The notes: generated by a model not told the origin, from the letters alone. Positions 8,778 through 17,160 are shown, numbered from the stretch's first letter. The stretch is DNA of 64,000 nt from UBA668 sp041394605 (GCA_041394605.1 JAWKHX010000005.1:376061-440060); one strand, 5' to 3'. Made by a program: numbers and translations.

Positions 8778-10259
8778 ATGTCCGTCCCCCCGTCGCAGCC
8801 GCCGTTGTCGCCGGGTGAGGCGCGCTCGTTCGGCAACGGCCGTTATGTGGTGCAGCGCCGCCTGGGCGCCGGCAACTTCGCCACGGTGTACCTGGCCCAC
8901 GACGAGCGGTTGGACGTGCCGGTGGCGCTGAAGCTGCTGTCGGACCGCTGGTCGTGGGATGCCGAGGTCCGTGGCCGGTTCGTGCAGGAGGCCCGCCTGC
9001 TGAGGTCGATCAACGACCCGCGGGTGGTGCAGATCCGCGACATCGCCGAGACCGACGACGGCCGCCCCTACCTGGTGATGGACTTTGCCACCGAGGGCAC
9101 GCTGGAGCAGCGGATGTTCGAGTTGGTGCAGCGCCAGGTGCGACCGGACGCCGGGCAGTTGCGGGTGGCCGCCCGTGCGCTGGCGGAGGCGCTGGCCGTG
9201 CTGCACGACCGGCGGATCGCCCACCGCGACATCAAGCCGTCCAACCTGCTGATCACCCGCGACGGCGGGCCTGCGGCGGCGTCGGCCGGCGGTGCGCCCG
9301 GCGACGTGCTGCGCCCCGGCGAGCGGCTGATGCTGGCCGACCTGGGGCTGGCCAAGGACCTGGCGATGAACTCCGGCGTCACCGTGGGCGCCGGCACGGC
9401 GGGGTACATGTCGCCGGAGCAGATGGTGCCGGGCGGCCGGATCGACGAACGCACGGACATCTTCGCCGCCTCGGCCCTGCTGGCCCAGATCGCCACTGGC
9501 GAGACACCCGACCCGGCGCGCCGGGTGTCGGGCGGCACGCTGGAGCACGGCCGCCCCCTGGGCCCCCTGCCGGCTGCCCTCGCCCCGGTGCTGCTGCGTG
9601 GCCTGGATGTAGACCCCGACCGCCGCCCGCAGACCATCCAGCAGTGGATGGCCGAGGTGGACGGTGCCCTGGCCCCTGCCCTGGTGCCGCCTGCGCCACG
9701 CCCACCCGTGCCGCCGCCCCCATCTGCCCCGGTCGCCGCACCCCCGCCTTCCGGCCCGGTGTCCGGCCCCGTGTCGAACCCAGGGTGGCAGCCCGACGCG
9801 GTGTCGAACCCAGGTTGGCAACAGGGGCCGGTGTCCCACCCTGGCTGGCAGGCAGGGCCCGTGTCCGGGTCCACGCCGGTCCCCGCGCGCCGTCCGTCGC
9901 CGAGCGTCATCGTGGCTGCGGCCGCCGCCGTGGTGGTGCTGGTGGTGGTGCTGGTGCTGGCGTTCAGTGGCGGCGGCAGCAGCACCGATCAGCCATTCAC
10001 GGTGAACCTCACCGGCCCTACCGAGGTGAAGGTGGGCGAGCAGACGAGATGGGACGTCACCGCGCCCGCCACTGCCGTGTCCGGCACGTGGTCGCTCACC
10101 GGGCCCGTCACGATCGGTGAGGGGCGCGATCAGTGGACCCCGGGCAGCTGGTTCGAGGGCACGTGGAACGTGGAGACCACGGCGACCCTCACCATCACCG
10201 TGCGCGACGCCCAGGGCAACACGGCCTCCGACTCCGTGACCTTCACCGTGGTGCCCTAG
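8778..10259 (+). CDS. Transmembrane Ser/Thr protein kinase with small extracytoplasmic domain (493 aa)
   Basis: Hanks-type kinase: glycine loop GAGNFATV (30-37), Lys52 in VALK, Glu71, HRDIKPSN (149-156, catalytic Asp151), DLG (188-190, in place of DFG) and SPEQ (212-215). After the kinase come a Pro-rich juxtamembrane linker with four related short units (VSNPGWQ, VSHPGWQ and similar), one TM helix of Val/Leu/Ala (about 375-396), and a roughly 95-residue outside domain rich in beta strands (TGPTEVKVGEQ, Ig-like). All catalytic residues are present, so it should be active. It shares an operon with the ECF sigma factor upstream and may phosphorylate it. The ligand is unknown. Confidence 0.93.
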   Translation: MSVPPSQPPLSPGEARSFGNGRYVVQRRLGAGNFATVYLAHDERLDVPVALKLLSDRWSWDAEVRGRFVQEARLLRSINDPRVVQIRDIAETDDGRPYLVMDFATEGTLEQRMFELVQRQVRPDAGQLRVAARALAEALAVLHDRRIAHRDIKPSNLLITRDGGPAAASAGGAPGDVLRPGERLMLADLGLAKDLAMNSGVTVGAGTAGYMSPEQMVPGGRIDERTDIFAASALLAQIATGETPDPARRVSGGTLEHGRPLGPLPAALAPVLLRGLDVDPDRRPQTIQQWMAEVDGALAPALVPPAPRPPVPPPPSAPVAAPPPSGPVSGPVSNPGWQPDAVSNPGWQQGPVSHPGWQAGPVSGSTPVPARRPSPSVIVAAAAAVVVLVVVLVLAFSGGGSSTDQPFTVNLTGPTEVKVGEQTRWDVTAPATAVSGTWSLTGPVTIGEGRDQWTPGSWFEGTWNVETTATLTITVRDAQGNTASDSVTFTVVP

Positions 10260-10275
10260 GCGGGCGCCGCCGGTC

Positions 10276-11511
10276 TCAGTTGCGGAGGAGGTCCTTGGCG
10301 ATGTGGGTGATCTGGATCTCGTCGGTGCCGGCGTAGATCTGCAGCACCTTCGCGTCGCGGGCCAACTGCTCCACCCGGAACTCGCTCATGTAGCCGTTGC
10401 CGCCGAACAGCTGCACGGCTTCCATCGCCACCTCGGTGGCGGCGCGAGCGGAGTACAGCTTCATGGCACTCGCCTCGGCGAGCGTCATGGAGTGGCCGGC
10501 GGCGCCCATCTCCAGCGTGCGGAACACCAGGTTCTGGACGTTCATCCGGGCCACTTCCATGCGGGCCAGCTTCTCCTGGATGAGCTGGAACTCGCCGATC
10601 GGCTTGCCGAACTGCACCCGGTCCTTGGCGTACTGCACGCTCAGTTGCAGGCACTCCTCGATGATGCCGAGGGCCATGGCGGCGACGCCGCTGCGCTCCT
10701 GCATGAACGTGGCCTTGGCGCCGTCGCGCCCGCCGGCCGGCAGATCCTCGGTCTCGCCGATCAGCCGGTCGCGGCCCACGCGCACGTCGTCGAGGAACAG
10801 TTCGCCGGTGGGTGAGGAGTGCATGCCCATCTTGCGCAGCGGCTTGGACTGCACCAGGCCGGGCATGCCGCGGTCGAGCACGAACGACAGCACCTTGCGC
10901 TGTTCTGGCGGGTTGCCCTCGTCGAGCTTGCAGATGAACACGATGGTGTCGGCGTACGGGCCGTTGGTGATGAACGTCTTGGAGCCGTTGAGGACGTACT
11001 GGTCGCCGTCGCGCCGGGCGGTGGACTTCATCGACCCGAACGCATCGCTGCCCGAACCCGGTTCGGTGATCGCCCAGGCGCCCACCTTCTCCATCGTCAG
11101 GAGTTCGGGCACCCAGCGCTCCTTCTGAGCGATGGTGCCCTTGGCGTTGATGGCCGCGGAGGTGAGGCCCATGCTGACACCCATTGCCGTGACCATGCCG
11201 GGGCAGACACGGCACAGCTCGATGATCGGCAGCATCGTCATGCCGCCACCGTCGCCGGCGGACTCCTTGCGGGCCGGCGGCTCCTCGCCGCGGGCGATCG
11301 CCTCGGCCGCCGCCCTCTCCCGCTCGATCTGCTTCTTGAACCGCTCGCGGGCCATCACGTCCATGCCGAACGTGGCGAACATCTTTCGAAGGATGTCGTA
11401 CGGCGGCAGGTCGCCGTGCTCCAACTCGTCCACGTGCGGCCGGATCTCCTCGTCCACGAAGCGGCGCACCGCCTCGCGGATCATCAGGTGCTCCTCACTC
11501 CACTCGAACAT
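10276..11511 (-). CDS. Acyl-CoA dehydrogenase (411 aa)
   Basis: FAD-dependent acyl-CoA dehydrogenase for beta-oxidation or amino-acid catabolism. The N-terminal helical domain has an unusual charged insertion at about residues 55-90; the middle has AWAITEPGSGSDAF (FAD-binding motif, about 145-158); the C-terminus has QLFGGNGYMSEF and IYAGTDEIQ. The Glu of the common YEGT motif is Ala here. Glu272 in MQERSGV sits where isovaleryl/long-chain enzymes keep their catalytic base in helix G, so the enzyme is probably active but of that type. ATG 11511 is chosen because upstream in-frame sequence is low-complexity and crosses the divergent gene. Substrate not determinable. Confidence 0.93.
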   Translation of the reverse strand: MFEWSEEHLMIREAVRRFVDEEIRPHVDELEHGDLPPYDILRKMFATFGMDVMARERFKKQIERERAAAEAIARGEEPPARKESAGDGGGMTMLPIIELCRVCPGMVTAMGVSMGLTSAAINAKGTIAQKERWVPELLTMEKVGAWAITEPGSGSDAFGSMKSTARRDGDQYVLNGSKTFITNGPYADTIVFICKLDEGNPPEQRKVLSFVLDRGMPGLVQSKPLRKMGMHSSPTGELFLDDVRVGRDRLIGETEDLPAGGRDGAKATFMQERSGVAAMALGIIEECLQLSVQYAKDRVQFGKPIGEFQLIQEKLARMEVARMNVQNLVFRTLEMGAAGHSMTLAEASAMKLYSARAATEVAMEAVQLFGGNGYMSEFRVEQLARDAKVLQIYAGTDEIQITHIAKDLLRN

Positions 11512-11632
11512 GACGTGCCTCGTTCCCGACGCCGCCGCGGCGCCACGATCCGATGGTAGGGAGCGTGGTCCTCCCCGTGCACGTCGGCAATCTGCAGGGA
11601 CCTTCGGCAGTGGTGGATCACCCGATCCACAG

Positions 11633-11648
11633 ATACCCTGGGGGGTAT
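11633..11648. promoter_or_regulatory. CsoR-like palindrome ATACCC-TGGG-GGGTAT
   Basis: A perfect 6-bp inverted repeat (ATACCC / GGGTAT, 4-base spacer) lies 17 bases before the DUF2202 lipoprotein start, just upstream of its ribosome site. G-rich TACCC-GGGTA palindromes are typical operators of the CsoR/RcnR metal- or persulfide-sensing repressor family. No such regulator gene is in the window. Confidence 0.5.
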
Positions 11649-11664
11649 AGCAGGAGGTCGAGAG

Positions 11665-12402
11665 ATGAGCACTACCAGGGTCAGGGGCCTGCGGCGGCTG
11701 GCCGCCACTCGGCGCGGTGGCGCTGGTCGCGCGCTCGCGGCGTGCGGCAACGATGCTGCCGGAAGCGGCGGCGGCAGCGGCAACGGCAACGGCGGCGGGA
11801 ACGGCGCCACGAGTGTGGATGACGGCACGACACGAGTGGACCCCACCGACGTGGCGACCCAGATCGACTCGATTCCTCTGGCGACGCTGACCGAAGAGGA
11901 GGTCGCCGGCCTGGTGTGGATGCGTGAGGAGGAGAAGCTGGCCCGCGACGTGTACACGACGCTCGGCGAGCAGTACGACCTGCGGATCTTCGACAACATC
12001 TCCGGCGCGGAGCAGACCCACATGGATTCGGTGCTGGTGCTGCTGGAGCGCTACGGCATCGCCGACCCGGCCGCCGGGAAGGCCGTGGGCGACTTCACCG
12101 ACCCGGTGCTGCAGGGGCTGTACGACCAGTTGGTCGCGGCCGGCAGCGAGTCGCTGGTGGCCGCGCTCTCGGTGGGCGCGGAGATCGAGGAACTGGACAT
12201 CGTGGACCTCCGCGACCGGGCCACCGAGACGGCAGACATCGCCCTCGTGTACTCCAATCTGGAGCGCGGCTCGCGCAACCATCTGCGGGCGTTCACCCGG
12301 CAGTTGGCCAACAACGACGCCACCTACACGCCCACCCATCTCAGCCAGGTCGACTACGACGCCATCGTCAGCGGCGACATGGAACAGGGCGCGGGCGGCT
12401 GA
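11665..12402 (+). CDS. DUF2202 ferritin-like lipoprotein, signal peptide apparently garbled by paired frameshifts
   Basis: Residues about 75-235 show the DUF2202 four-helix pattern with MREEEKLARDVY, LRIFDNISGAEQTHMD and LERGSRNHLRAF, whose Glu/His residues could bind metal. The ribosome site AGGAGG is 5' of ATG 11665. The N-terminus ends LAACG, a lipobox, but the residues before it are Arg/Gly rich and would not form a signal helix. The +1 frame between about 11708 and 11728 reads LGAVALV, so one extra base near 11704-11707 and one missing base near 11730 would restore LAALGAVALVAALAAC. The mature protein frame is intact. It is probably an exported metal- or redox-related protein; the specific function is unknown. 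Confidence 0.8.
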   Translation: MSTTRVRGLRRLAATRRGGAGRALAACGNDAAGSGGGSGNGNGGGNGATSVDDGTTRVDPTDVATQIDSIPLATLTEEEVAGLVWMREEEKLARDVYTTLGEQYDLRIFDNISGAEQTHMDSVLVLLERYGIADPAAGKAVGDFTDPVLQGLYDQLVAAGSESLVAALSVGAEIEELDIVDLRDRATETADIALVYSNLERGSRNHLRAFTRQLANNDATYTPTHLSQVDYDAIVSGDMEQGAGG

Positions 12403-12451
12403 CATGGGCGGGGCCGGGAATCCGCAGGCCGGTGACGGTGTTGGAGACGCC

Positions 12452-12712
12452 GTGACCACGCCCACCACCGTCACCGTCTACTGGCGCCCTGGCTGCCCCT
12501 TCTGCTCCATGCTCTTCCGCGGCCTGGACCGCCACGGCGTCGCCTACGAGCGGGTCAACATCTGGGCCGACGAGGAGGCCGCGGCCTTCGTGCGTTCGGT
12601 CGCACGCGGCAACGAGACGGTCCCCACCGTCACCGTGGGCGGCACCTCGTTGGTGAACCCGAAGGCCGCCGAGGTGGCCGAACTGGTGGCGTCGGCACCC
12701 GCTGCCGACTGA
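12452..12712 (+). CDS. Mycoredoxin-like glutaredoxin (86 aa)
   Basis: Thioredoxin-fold protein with active site CPFC (Cys15, Cys18) directly after the first strand (TVTVYWRPG), the cis-Pro segment ETVPTV and a C-terminal GGTSLVNP. The size and TVTVYWRPGCPFC start resemble actinobacterial mycoredoxins, which reduce mycothiol mixed disulfides. GTG 12452 gives the expected compact N-terminus; an in-frame ATG at 12404 would add 16 Gly-rich residues. It follows the DUF2202 gene by 49 bases and may be co-transcribed with it, which would put it under the same palindrome. Confidence 0.88.
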   Translation: MTTPTTVTVYWRPGCPFCSMLFRGLDRHGVAYERVNIWADEEAAAFVRSVARGNETVPTVTVGGTSLVNPKAAEVAELVASAPAAD

Positions 12713-12789
12713 CATCGCACGCACCATCCTGATCGAACTCCTCGTGGGAGATCCCGGTCCCTTCGGGCCCGCCTGGGTACCGTCCTGTC

Positions 12790-13302
12790 ATGGCCCGCCG
12801 ACCTTCCGCCACCACCCGCTACACGCCCTGGATCGGCCTGGTCCGCCTGCTGCTCATCGGGGTGGGGCTGGCGATCACGTTCTCCCTCATGCCGCTGCGG
12901 GGCCGGGGGTGGATCAGCGTGCTGATCGGTGTGGTGGCGATCGGGGCGATCACGCCGCTCACCATCCGCCGTGTGCACCGCATCCGCACCTCCGACCACC
13001 CGATGCTGGACGCCGGCGAGGCGCTGCTCAGCGTGCTCGCCCTCCTGGTGCTGGGCTTCAGCGCCGTCTACCTGGCGATCAATCGCCATGCGGGCCAGTT
13101 CGCCGGGTTGCACACTCGCATCGACGCCGTCTACTTCACCCTCACCACGCTGTCCACCGTGGGGTTCGGCGACATCACCGCCACGGGCCAGGCGGCGCGC
13201 ATCGCCGTGACCGCGCAGATCCTGCTGGACTTCGTGTTCGTCGGGGTCACCGTGCGGGTGCTGCTGGACGCCGCCCACCAGCGCCGCAGCGAGCGCGCCT
13301 AG
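12790..13302 (+). CDS. Two-pore-helix-type potassium channel protein (170 aa)
   Basis: Four hydrophobic segments: two N-terminal helices (about 16-35 and 41-58), then a pore module with an outer helix (about 77-97), pore helix, selectivity filter TVGFGD (123-128) and inner helix (about 137-160). The last unit matches the Ion_trans_2 channel family. There is no RCK or voltage-sensor domain. It should form a tetrameric K+ channel in the cytoplasmic membrane. The downstream C-rich, strongly structured region ends in an intrinsic terminator. Confidence 0.88.
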   Translation: MARRPSATTRYTPWIGLVRLLLIGVGLAITFSLMPLRGRGWISVLIGVVAIGAITPLTIRRVHRIRTSDHPMLDAGEALLSVLALLVLGFSAVYLAINRHAGQFAGLHTRIDAVYFTLTTLSTVGFGDITATGQAARIAVTAQILLDFVFVGVTVRVLLDAAHQRRSERA

Positions 13303-13324
13303 TACCCCTGCGGGTGGTGGTCTG

Positions 13325-13446
13325 TCAAGGGACCCCCGCCCCTTGCCCTCGAGGGGCGGACGGGCGCACACTGTGTGCAGTCCCCCTATGACCGAGCCTC
13401 CGGGAGCGGTCCTCTGAGGGCGAAGGGAGTCCCCCTAAGGGACGGT
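13325..13446 (+). ncRNA. Candidate structured C-rich RNA upstream of a strong terminator
   Basis: This stretch has no credible protein. It holds three C5 runs (in GGGACCCCCGC near 13330, and in two identical AGTCCCCCTA copies at 13379-13388 and 13428-13437), an 8-bp hairpin CCGCCCCT/AGGGGCGG, GCACAC/GTGTGC, and GACCG/CGGTC around CTC/GAG. It runs directly into a 12-bp intrinsic terminator. C-rich loops are a hallmark of actinobacterial 6C-type sRNAs, but I cannot confirm the fold or a promoter. It could also be the 3' leader end of the channel mRNA or a 5' leader attenuator of the next gene. Confidence 0.4.
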
Positions 13447-13488
13447 GGCCCTCGCAGCCGATATCGCTGCGAGGGCCGACCCATTTTT
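13447..13488 (+). terminator. Strong intrinsic terminator, 12-bp perfect stem plus T5
   Basis: GGCCCTCGCAGC (13447-13458), a 7-base loop and GCTGCGAGGGCC (13466-13477) form a perfect stem, followed six bases later by TTTTT (13484-13488). It lies 47 bases before the next start, so it ends the upstream transcript or attenuates the downstream gene. Confidence 0.85.
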
Positions 13489-13534
13489 CGTGCCAGTCAG
13501 GGTGACGGCGCCGGGCCTCGGGTGGTCTGCCAGG

Positions 13535-15043
13535 ATGCCGGATGTGGTGGAGGCGATGGGTGACACCCGCCGGGTGCTCGGCGTGGCCGTGCCGGAACGC
13601 CGGGTGTGGTGGGCGATGGCCGCGTTCGCCGCGGTGTGCATCGTGCTGGTGGGCTGGTCGCCGCAGCAGCGGGTGGGCGACGCCGGTGAGTACATGGCGA
13701 TGTCGTGGAACATCACCCGCTTCCGGCCACCGGCGCTGACGGAGGAGGACATCGTCCGTCTCGATCAGCATCTTGCGGAGTTGGAGCCGGGGCTGAAGGA
13801 CTACCGCGGCTCGGTGCCCCGCCTGCCGTCGCTGTGGGCCGACGGGCGCTACGACATGCTCCACTTCTGGATGTACCCGCTGCTGGCGTCGCCGTTCGTG
13901 GGCGTGGCGAATGTGCTCGATGTGCCCGACACCTACGGGTTCGCCGCGTTCAACCTCCTGCTCGTCACCCTGGTCTTCGGCATCGTGCTGCGCCGTCGCG
14001 GCGCCCTCGCCGCGGTGGTGCTGTGCTGCTCGCCGTGGTGGTGGTGGATCGACAAGCCGCACACCGAGTTGCTCATCGTTTCGATGATCGTGCTGGCGCT
14101 GCTGTGGCGCCACGACCGGCCGCGGTGGGGCATGGCCGCGATGGCGGTCGCCATGTCGCAGAACATCTCCATCGGCCCGGCGTTCGGCATCTACTGCCTT
14201 GCAGTGGCGGTGGAACATCGCCGCGCCCTGGTGGCGACGGCGCGGCACTGGTGGGTCCTGGCCGGGGTGGCGGCCATCGCCCTGGTGCATCCGCTCTACT
14301 ACTTCTGGCGGTTCGGCTCCTACGACGCAACGGTGGCCGGGGTGGGGCAGGGGTTGCGGATTCCCACGGTCACCCGGATGGTCACCCCGATCGTGGACCC
14401 CTACGCCGGCTTGCTGATGTGGTGGCCGGGGCTGCTGGCGGTGGCCGCGGTCGGCGGGACGGTGATGGCCTGGCGGCGGGTGCCTCGGCGACGCACTGCG
14501 GCGGACTGGTTCGTGGTGTGGGCACCGTTCCTGGTGGCGGTGGCCATCCTGTTCGGCCAGGCGCAGAACAAGGAGCCGGCCGCCGGCGGCACGTTCGCCA
14601 TGCTGCGGTTCGCGGTGTGGATGTCCGCCTTCGCCGTGTTCGGCCTGCACCGCGACGCGTTCCGCGGGCGGGTGCTGCGGCCGCTGGCCGTCGTCATCGT
14701 GGCCGGGTCCGTTGCCCTGTCGCTCCACGTGGCCCGGCCCAGCCGGCCGGACGTGTGGTACACGGTGAGGCCCACGTGGGTGGCCGATCTGCTGAACGAG
14801 CATGCGCCGCGGGCGTGGGACCCGCCGCCGCAGGTGTTCCTCACCCGGCAGTGGCGGATGTTCACGCCCATCGAGTCGGTGGCCAACGACGCCTGCACCA
14901 AGCTGCTGGGCGTCAGTGGTCGCTGGCCGGAGATGTGCGATGCGCCCGCGGACGTGCCGGCCGACTGCGCGCAGGCCTGGTTCTGCTACGCGAACTGGAA
15001 CGGTGACGGCTGGTGGTTCAGCGCGGAGGACGACATCGGCTGA
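13535..15043 (+). CDS. Multi-spanning membrane protein, possible GT-C-type glycosyltransferase (about 502 aa)
   Basis: Roughly ten hydrophobic segments run between residues 20 and about 415, followed by a soluble C-terminal tail of about 85 residues with several Cys and Trp. The first loop after TM1 contains RVGDAGEYMAM, an acidic motif in the place where GT-C transferases (PMT/ArnT-like) keep their catalytic Asp/Glu. That is the only functional hint, so the name is tentative. Starts at 13535 or 13556 (both ATG) are possible; GGAGG is too close to the latter. The gene is convergent with the EAL gene, 7 bases apart. Confidence 0.6.
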   Translation: MPDVVEAMGDTRRVLGVAVPERRVWWAMAAFAAVCIVLVGWSPQQRVGDAGEYMAMSWNITRFRPPALTEEDIVRLDQHLAELEPGLKDYRGSVPRLPSLWADGRYDMLHFWMYPLLASPFVGVANVLDVPDTYGFAAFNLLLVTLVFGIVLRRRGALAAVVLCCSPWWWWIDKPHTELLIVSMIVLALLWRHDRPRWGMAAMAVAMSQNISIGPAFGIYCLAVAVEHRRALVATARHWWVLAGVAAIALVHPLYYFWRFGSYDATVAGVGQGLRIPTVTRMVTPIVDPYAGLLMWWPGLLAVAAVGGTVMAWRRVPRRRTAADWFVVWAPFLVAVAILFGQAQNKEPAAGGTFAMLRFAVWMSAFAVFGLHRDAFRGRVLRPLAVVIVAGSVALSLHVARPSRPDVWYTVRPTWVADLLNEHAPRAWDPPPQVFLTRQWRMFTPIESVANDACTKLLGVSGRWPEMCDAPADVPADCAQAWFCYANWNGDGWWFSAEDDIG

Positions 15044-15050
15044 GTGACGG

Positions 15051-16946
15051 TCAGGCGTCGGGGAGGAGGGGTCCGGCCCAGCTTGCCGGGCGGTGCTCGC
15101 GGTGGTGGCGCAGCAGGCGGTCGAACTCGATGGTGGGCATGGGCCGGGCGAACAGGAAGCCCTGGTGCAGCTCGCAACCCATCGACGCCAGCGCGTGGGC
15201 CTGGGCCACGGTCTCCACCCCCTCGGCGACGGCGGTGAGCCCCAGCGTGCGGGCCAGCTCGAAGGTGGAACGCACCAGCTGGTCGGCACGGTTGGACGTG
15301 CCGAGGTCGCGCACGAAGACACGGTCGATCTTCAGGGTGGTGGCCGGCAGTTGGGCGAGATGGCCCAGCGACGCCCAGCCGGAGCCGTAGTCGTCCACGG
15401 CGATGCGGAACCCGGAGATGGAGAGCTCGGCGACGGCCCGGGCGGCGCGCATGTCCAGCGGGGCGCTCTCCACCAACTCCACCTCGATGCAGTCGCGGTC
15501 CAGCGAGTGGCGGTCCACCAGTTCGGCCAACTCGAGCGCGAAGCCGGGCTCGTGGAGCTCGCTGATCGACGCGTTCAACGCCACCCGTTCCACGCCGAGC
15601 GCCAGCCACTGCGGCGCCTGCTCCACCGCCAGGCGACGCAACTGGCGCCCGAGGCGCACCATCAACCCGGCCCGCTCGGCTTCGGGGAGGATCACGCTGG
15701 GCAGCACCACTTCGCCGGCCTCGGTGCGGCCGCGGACGAGGGCTTCCACGGCCACGATCCGGCCGTCCGCGCTGGCCACCTGGGGCTGCCACCACACCTC
15801 GATGCGGCCGGCGTCCAGTGCCGCCGGCAGGTCGAACCAGGTGTGCTCCGGTGCCAGCCGGGTGCGGCGTGTGGTCGACGCGTCCACTTCCTGGCCGGTG
15901 GCGGCGAGAACGATGGCCAAGCGGTCGGCCGTGCGGGTGAAGCGGGCGATGTGGGCGTCGTCGAACGGATTGCCGAAACGGCTGGACACCACCAGCACGC
16001 CGACCACCGCCTGCTCGTGGGTGAGCGGAATGGCCAGCGAGGCGGTGAGGCGGGCGTTGAAGGCCCGCGCCCGCCACGCTTCGTAACCCGGCTGGTCCGG
16101 GGTCATCGCGATCGGTCGCCGCTCGCGGATGGCGATCCCGGCAGGGCCGAGGCTGAGGGGGCCGTCGTCCCAGCGGACCTGCAGGTTCTCCAGGTACTCG
16201 CTGTCGCCCTCGGAGGCCACGATCTGCACGGTGCCGTCGTCCAGCGGCACGCCGAACCAGGCCATCTCCGCCTCGGCCATGGCCACCAGGCGCTCGCACG
16301 TCCGCTGGGCGAGTTGGGTGGCATCGAGCCGCTCGGGCACGTCCTCCAGAATCGCTTCGGCGAGGGCGCTCTCCACCTTGTCGCGCCGTTCGTCGGTGAC
16401 ATTGCGCAGCCGGCCCTCCAGCGCCACGGCGCGGCCGCGGCGGTCGGTGACCGACAGCACGTCGAGGATCGTGTGCACCACCCGGCCGTCGGCCGTGACC
16501 CAGCGGACGGCCACCCCGTGGCGGGTCTGCAGGGTCAGCAGTTCGGGCAGCAGGTGGCGATCCGCGGGATGCACCAGCCAGGCCAGCGCGTTCGCCCGCT
16601 CCCGCAGATCGGCAGGGTCCAGCCCCAGCCAGGTGAGCACGATGTCGCTGGCGTACTCGATGTGGGGATGCGGCTTGGCGCGGTAGAGGAACGCCACGTC
16701 GCCGCTGGACTCGATCAGCCGGCGGGTGCGGTCCGCCGCCTGGCGGGCCTTTCGATCGTGGGTGAGCAACACCAGGAACAGCAGGCAGGACGTGGCGGCC
16801 ACGAAGCCGAGGCCCTTGATGAGTTCGAACCCGGCGGCGTCGCTGACGTGCCGGGTGACCCAGGAGGAGCCGATGATCCAGGCGGTGGCGCACAGCGCGT
16901 AGAACAACGCCAGGCGCGCCGCACGACCGTACTGCTGGCCTCGCAT
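15051..16946 (-). CDS. Membrane PAS-GAF-EAL cyclic-di-GMP phosphodiesterase (631 aa)
   Basis: Two TM helices (about 10-30 and 45-62) are followed by a PAS-like domain (about 75-185), a GAF-like domain (about 190-350) and a C-terminal EAL domain. EAL motifs are intact: EALVRG, LNAS, EVELVES, DDYGSGWASL, LKIDRVFV, AEGVET and QGFLFARP, so hydrolysis of c-di-GMP is expected. No GGDEF domain is present. ATG 16946 starts directly before the first TM helix; an upstream in-frame GTG at 17048 would add 34 unremarkable residues. It likely senses an envelope or redox signal. Confidence 0.88.
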   Translation of the reverse strand: MRGQQYGRAARLALFYALCATAWIIGSSWVTRHVSDAAGFELIKGLGFVAATSCLLFLVLLTHDRKARQAADRTRRLIESSGDVAFLYRAKPHPHIEYASDIVLTWLGLDPADLRERANALAWLVHPADRHLLPELLTLQTRHGVAVRWVTADGRVVHTILDVLSVTDRRGRAVALEGRLRNVTDERRDKVESALAEAILEDVPERLDATQLAQRTCERLVAMAEAEMAWFGVPLDDGTVQIVASEGDSEYLENLQVRWDDGPLSLGPAGIAIRERRPIAMTPDQPGYEAWRARAFNARLTASLAIPLTHEQAVVGVLVVSSRFGNPFDDAHIARFTRTADRLAIVLAATGQEVDASTTRRTRLAPEHTWFDLPAALDAGRIEVWWQPQVASADGRIVAVEALVRGRTEAGEVVLPSVILPEAERAGLMVRLGRQLRRLAVEQAPQWLALGVERVALNASISELHEPGFALELAELVDRHSLDRDCIEVELVESAPLDMRAARAVAELSISGFRIAVDDYGSGWASLGHLAQLPATTLKIDRVFVRDLGTSNRADQLVRSTFELARTLGLTAVAEGVETVAQAHALASMGCELHQGFLFARPMPTIEFDRLLRHHREHRPASWAGPLLPDA

Positions 16947-17108
16947 CACGCCCACCCGGCCGATGGCGCGGCCAGCATGGTCGGAGACGAGGTGGGTTGG
17001 TGCCGTCCTTTCACCATTCCATCCCGGTTCGTACAGATCGCCACCCACCGTAGTGCCCCCATCGCGGCATGCGGCGCACCCGGGTTGACGGAATGTCGAG
17101 CCGTGGTG

Positions 17109-17127
17109 TTAGGCTTGCCTTACGTCA
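17109..17127 (+). promoter_or_regulatory. DtxR/IdeR-type iron box upstream of bfd-bfr
   Basis: TTAGGCTTGCCTTACGTCA agrees with the DtxR/IdeR consensus (TTAGGTTAGGCTAACCTAA) at about two thirds of positions, including the full 5' TTAGG. It lies 34 bases before the ferredoxin start. TAGGCT inside it could also serve as a -10 hexamer. Confidence 0.6.
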
Positions 17128-17160
17128 CTGCGACATGGTCGAGAGGGAGGTCGGGCGGGC

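Noticed and set aside
11512..12474. Extension of the acyl-CoA dehydrogenase frame to the right
   Set aside because: It runs across the divergent DUF2202 gene and intergenic DNA; ATG 11511 starts the family-typical N-terminus.
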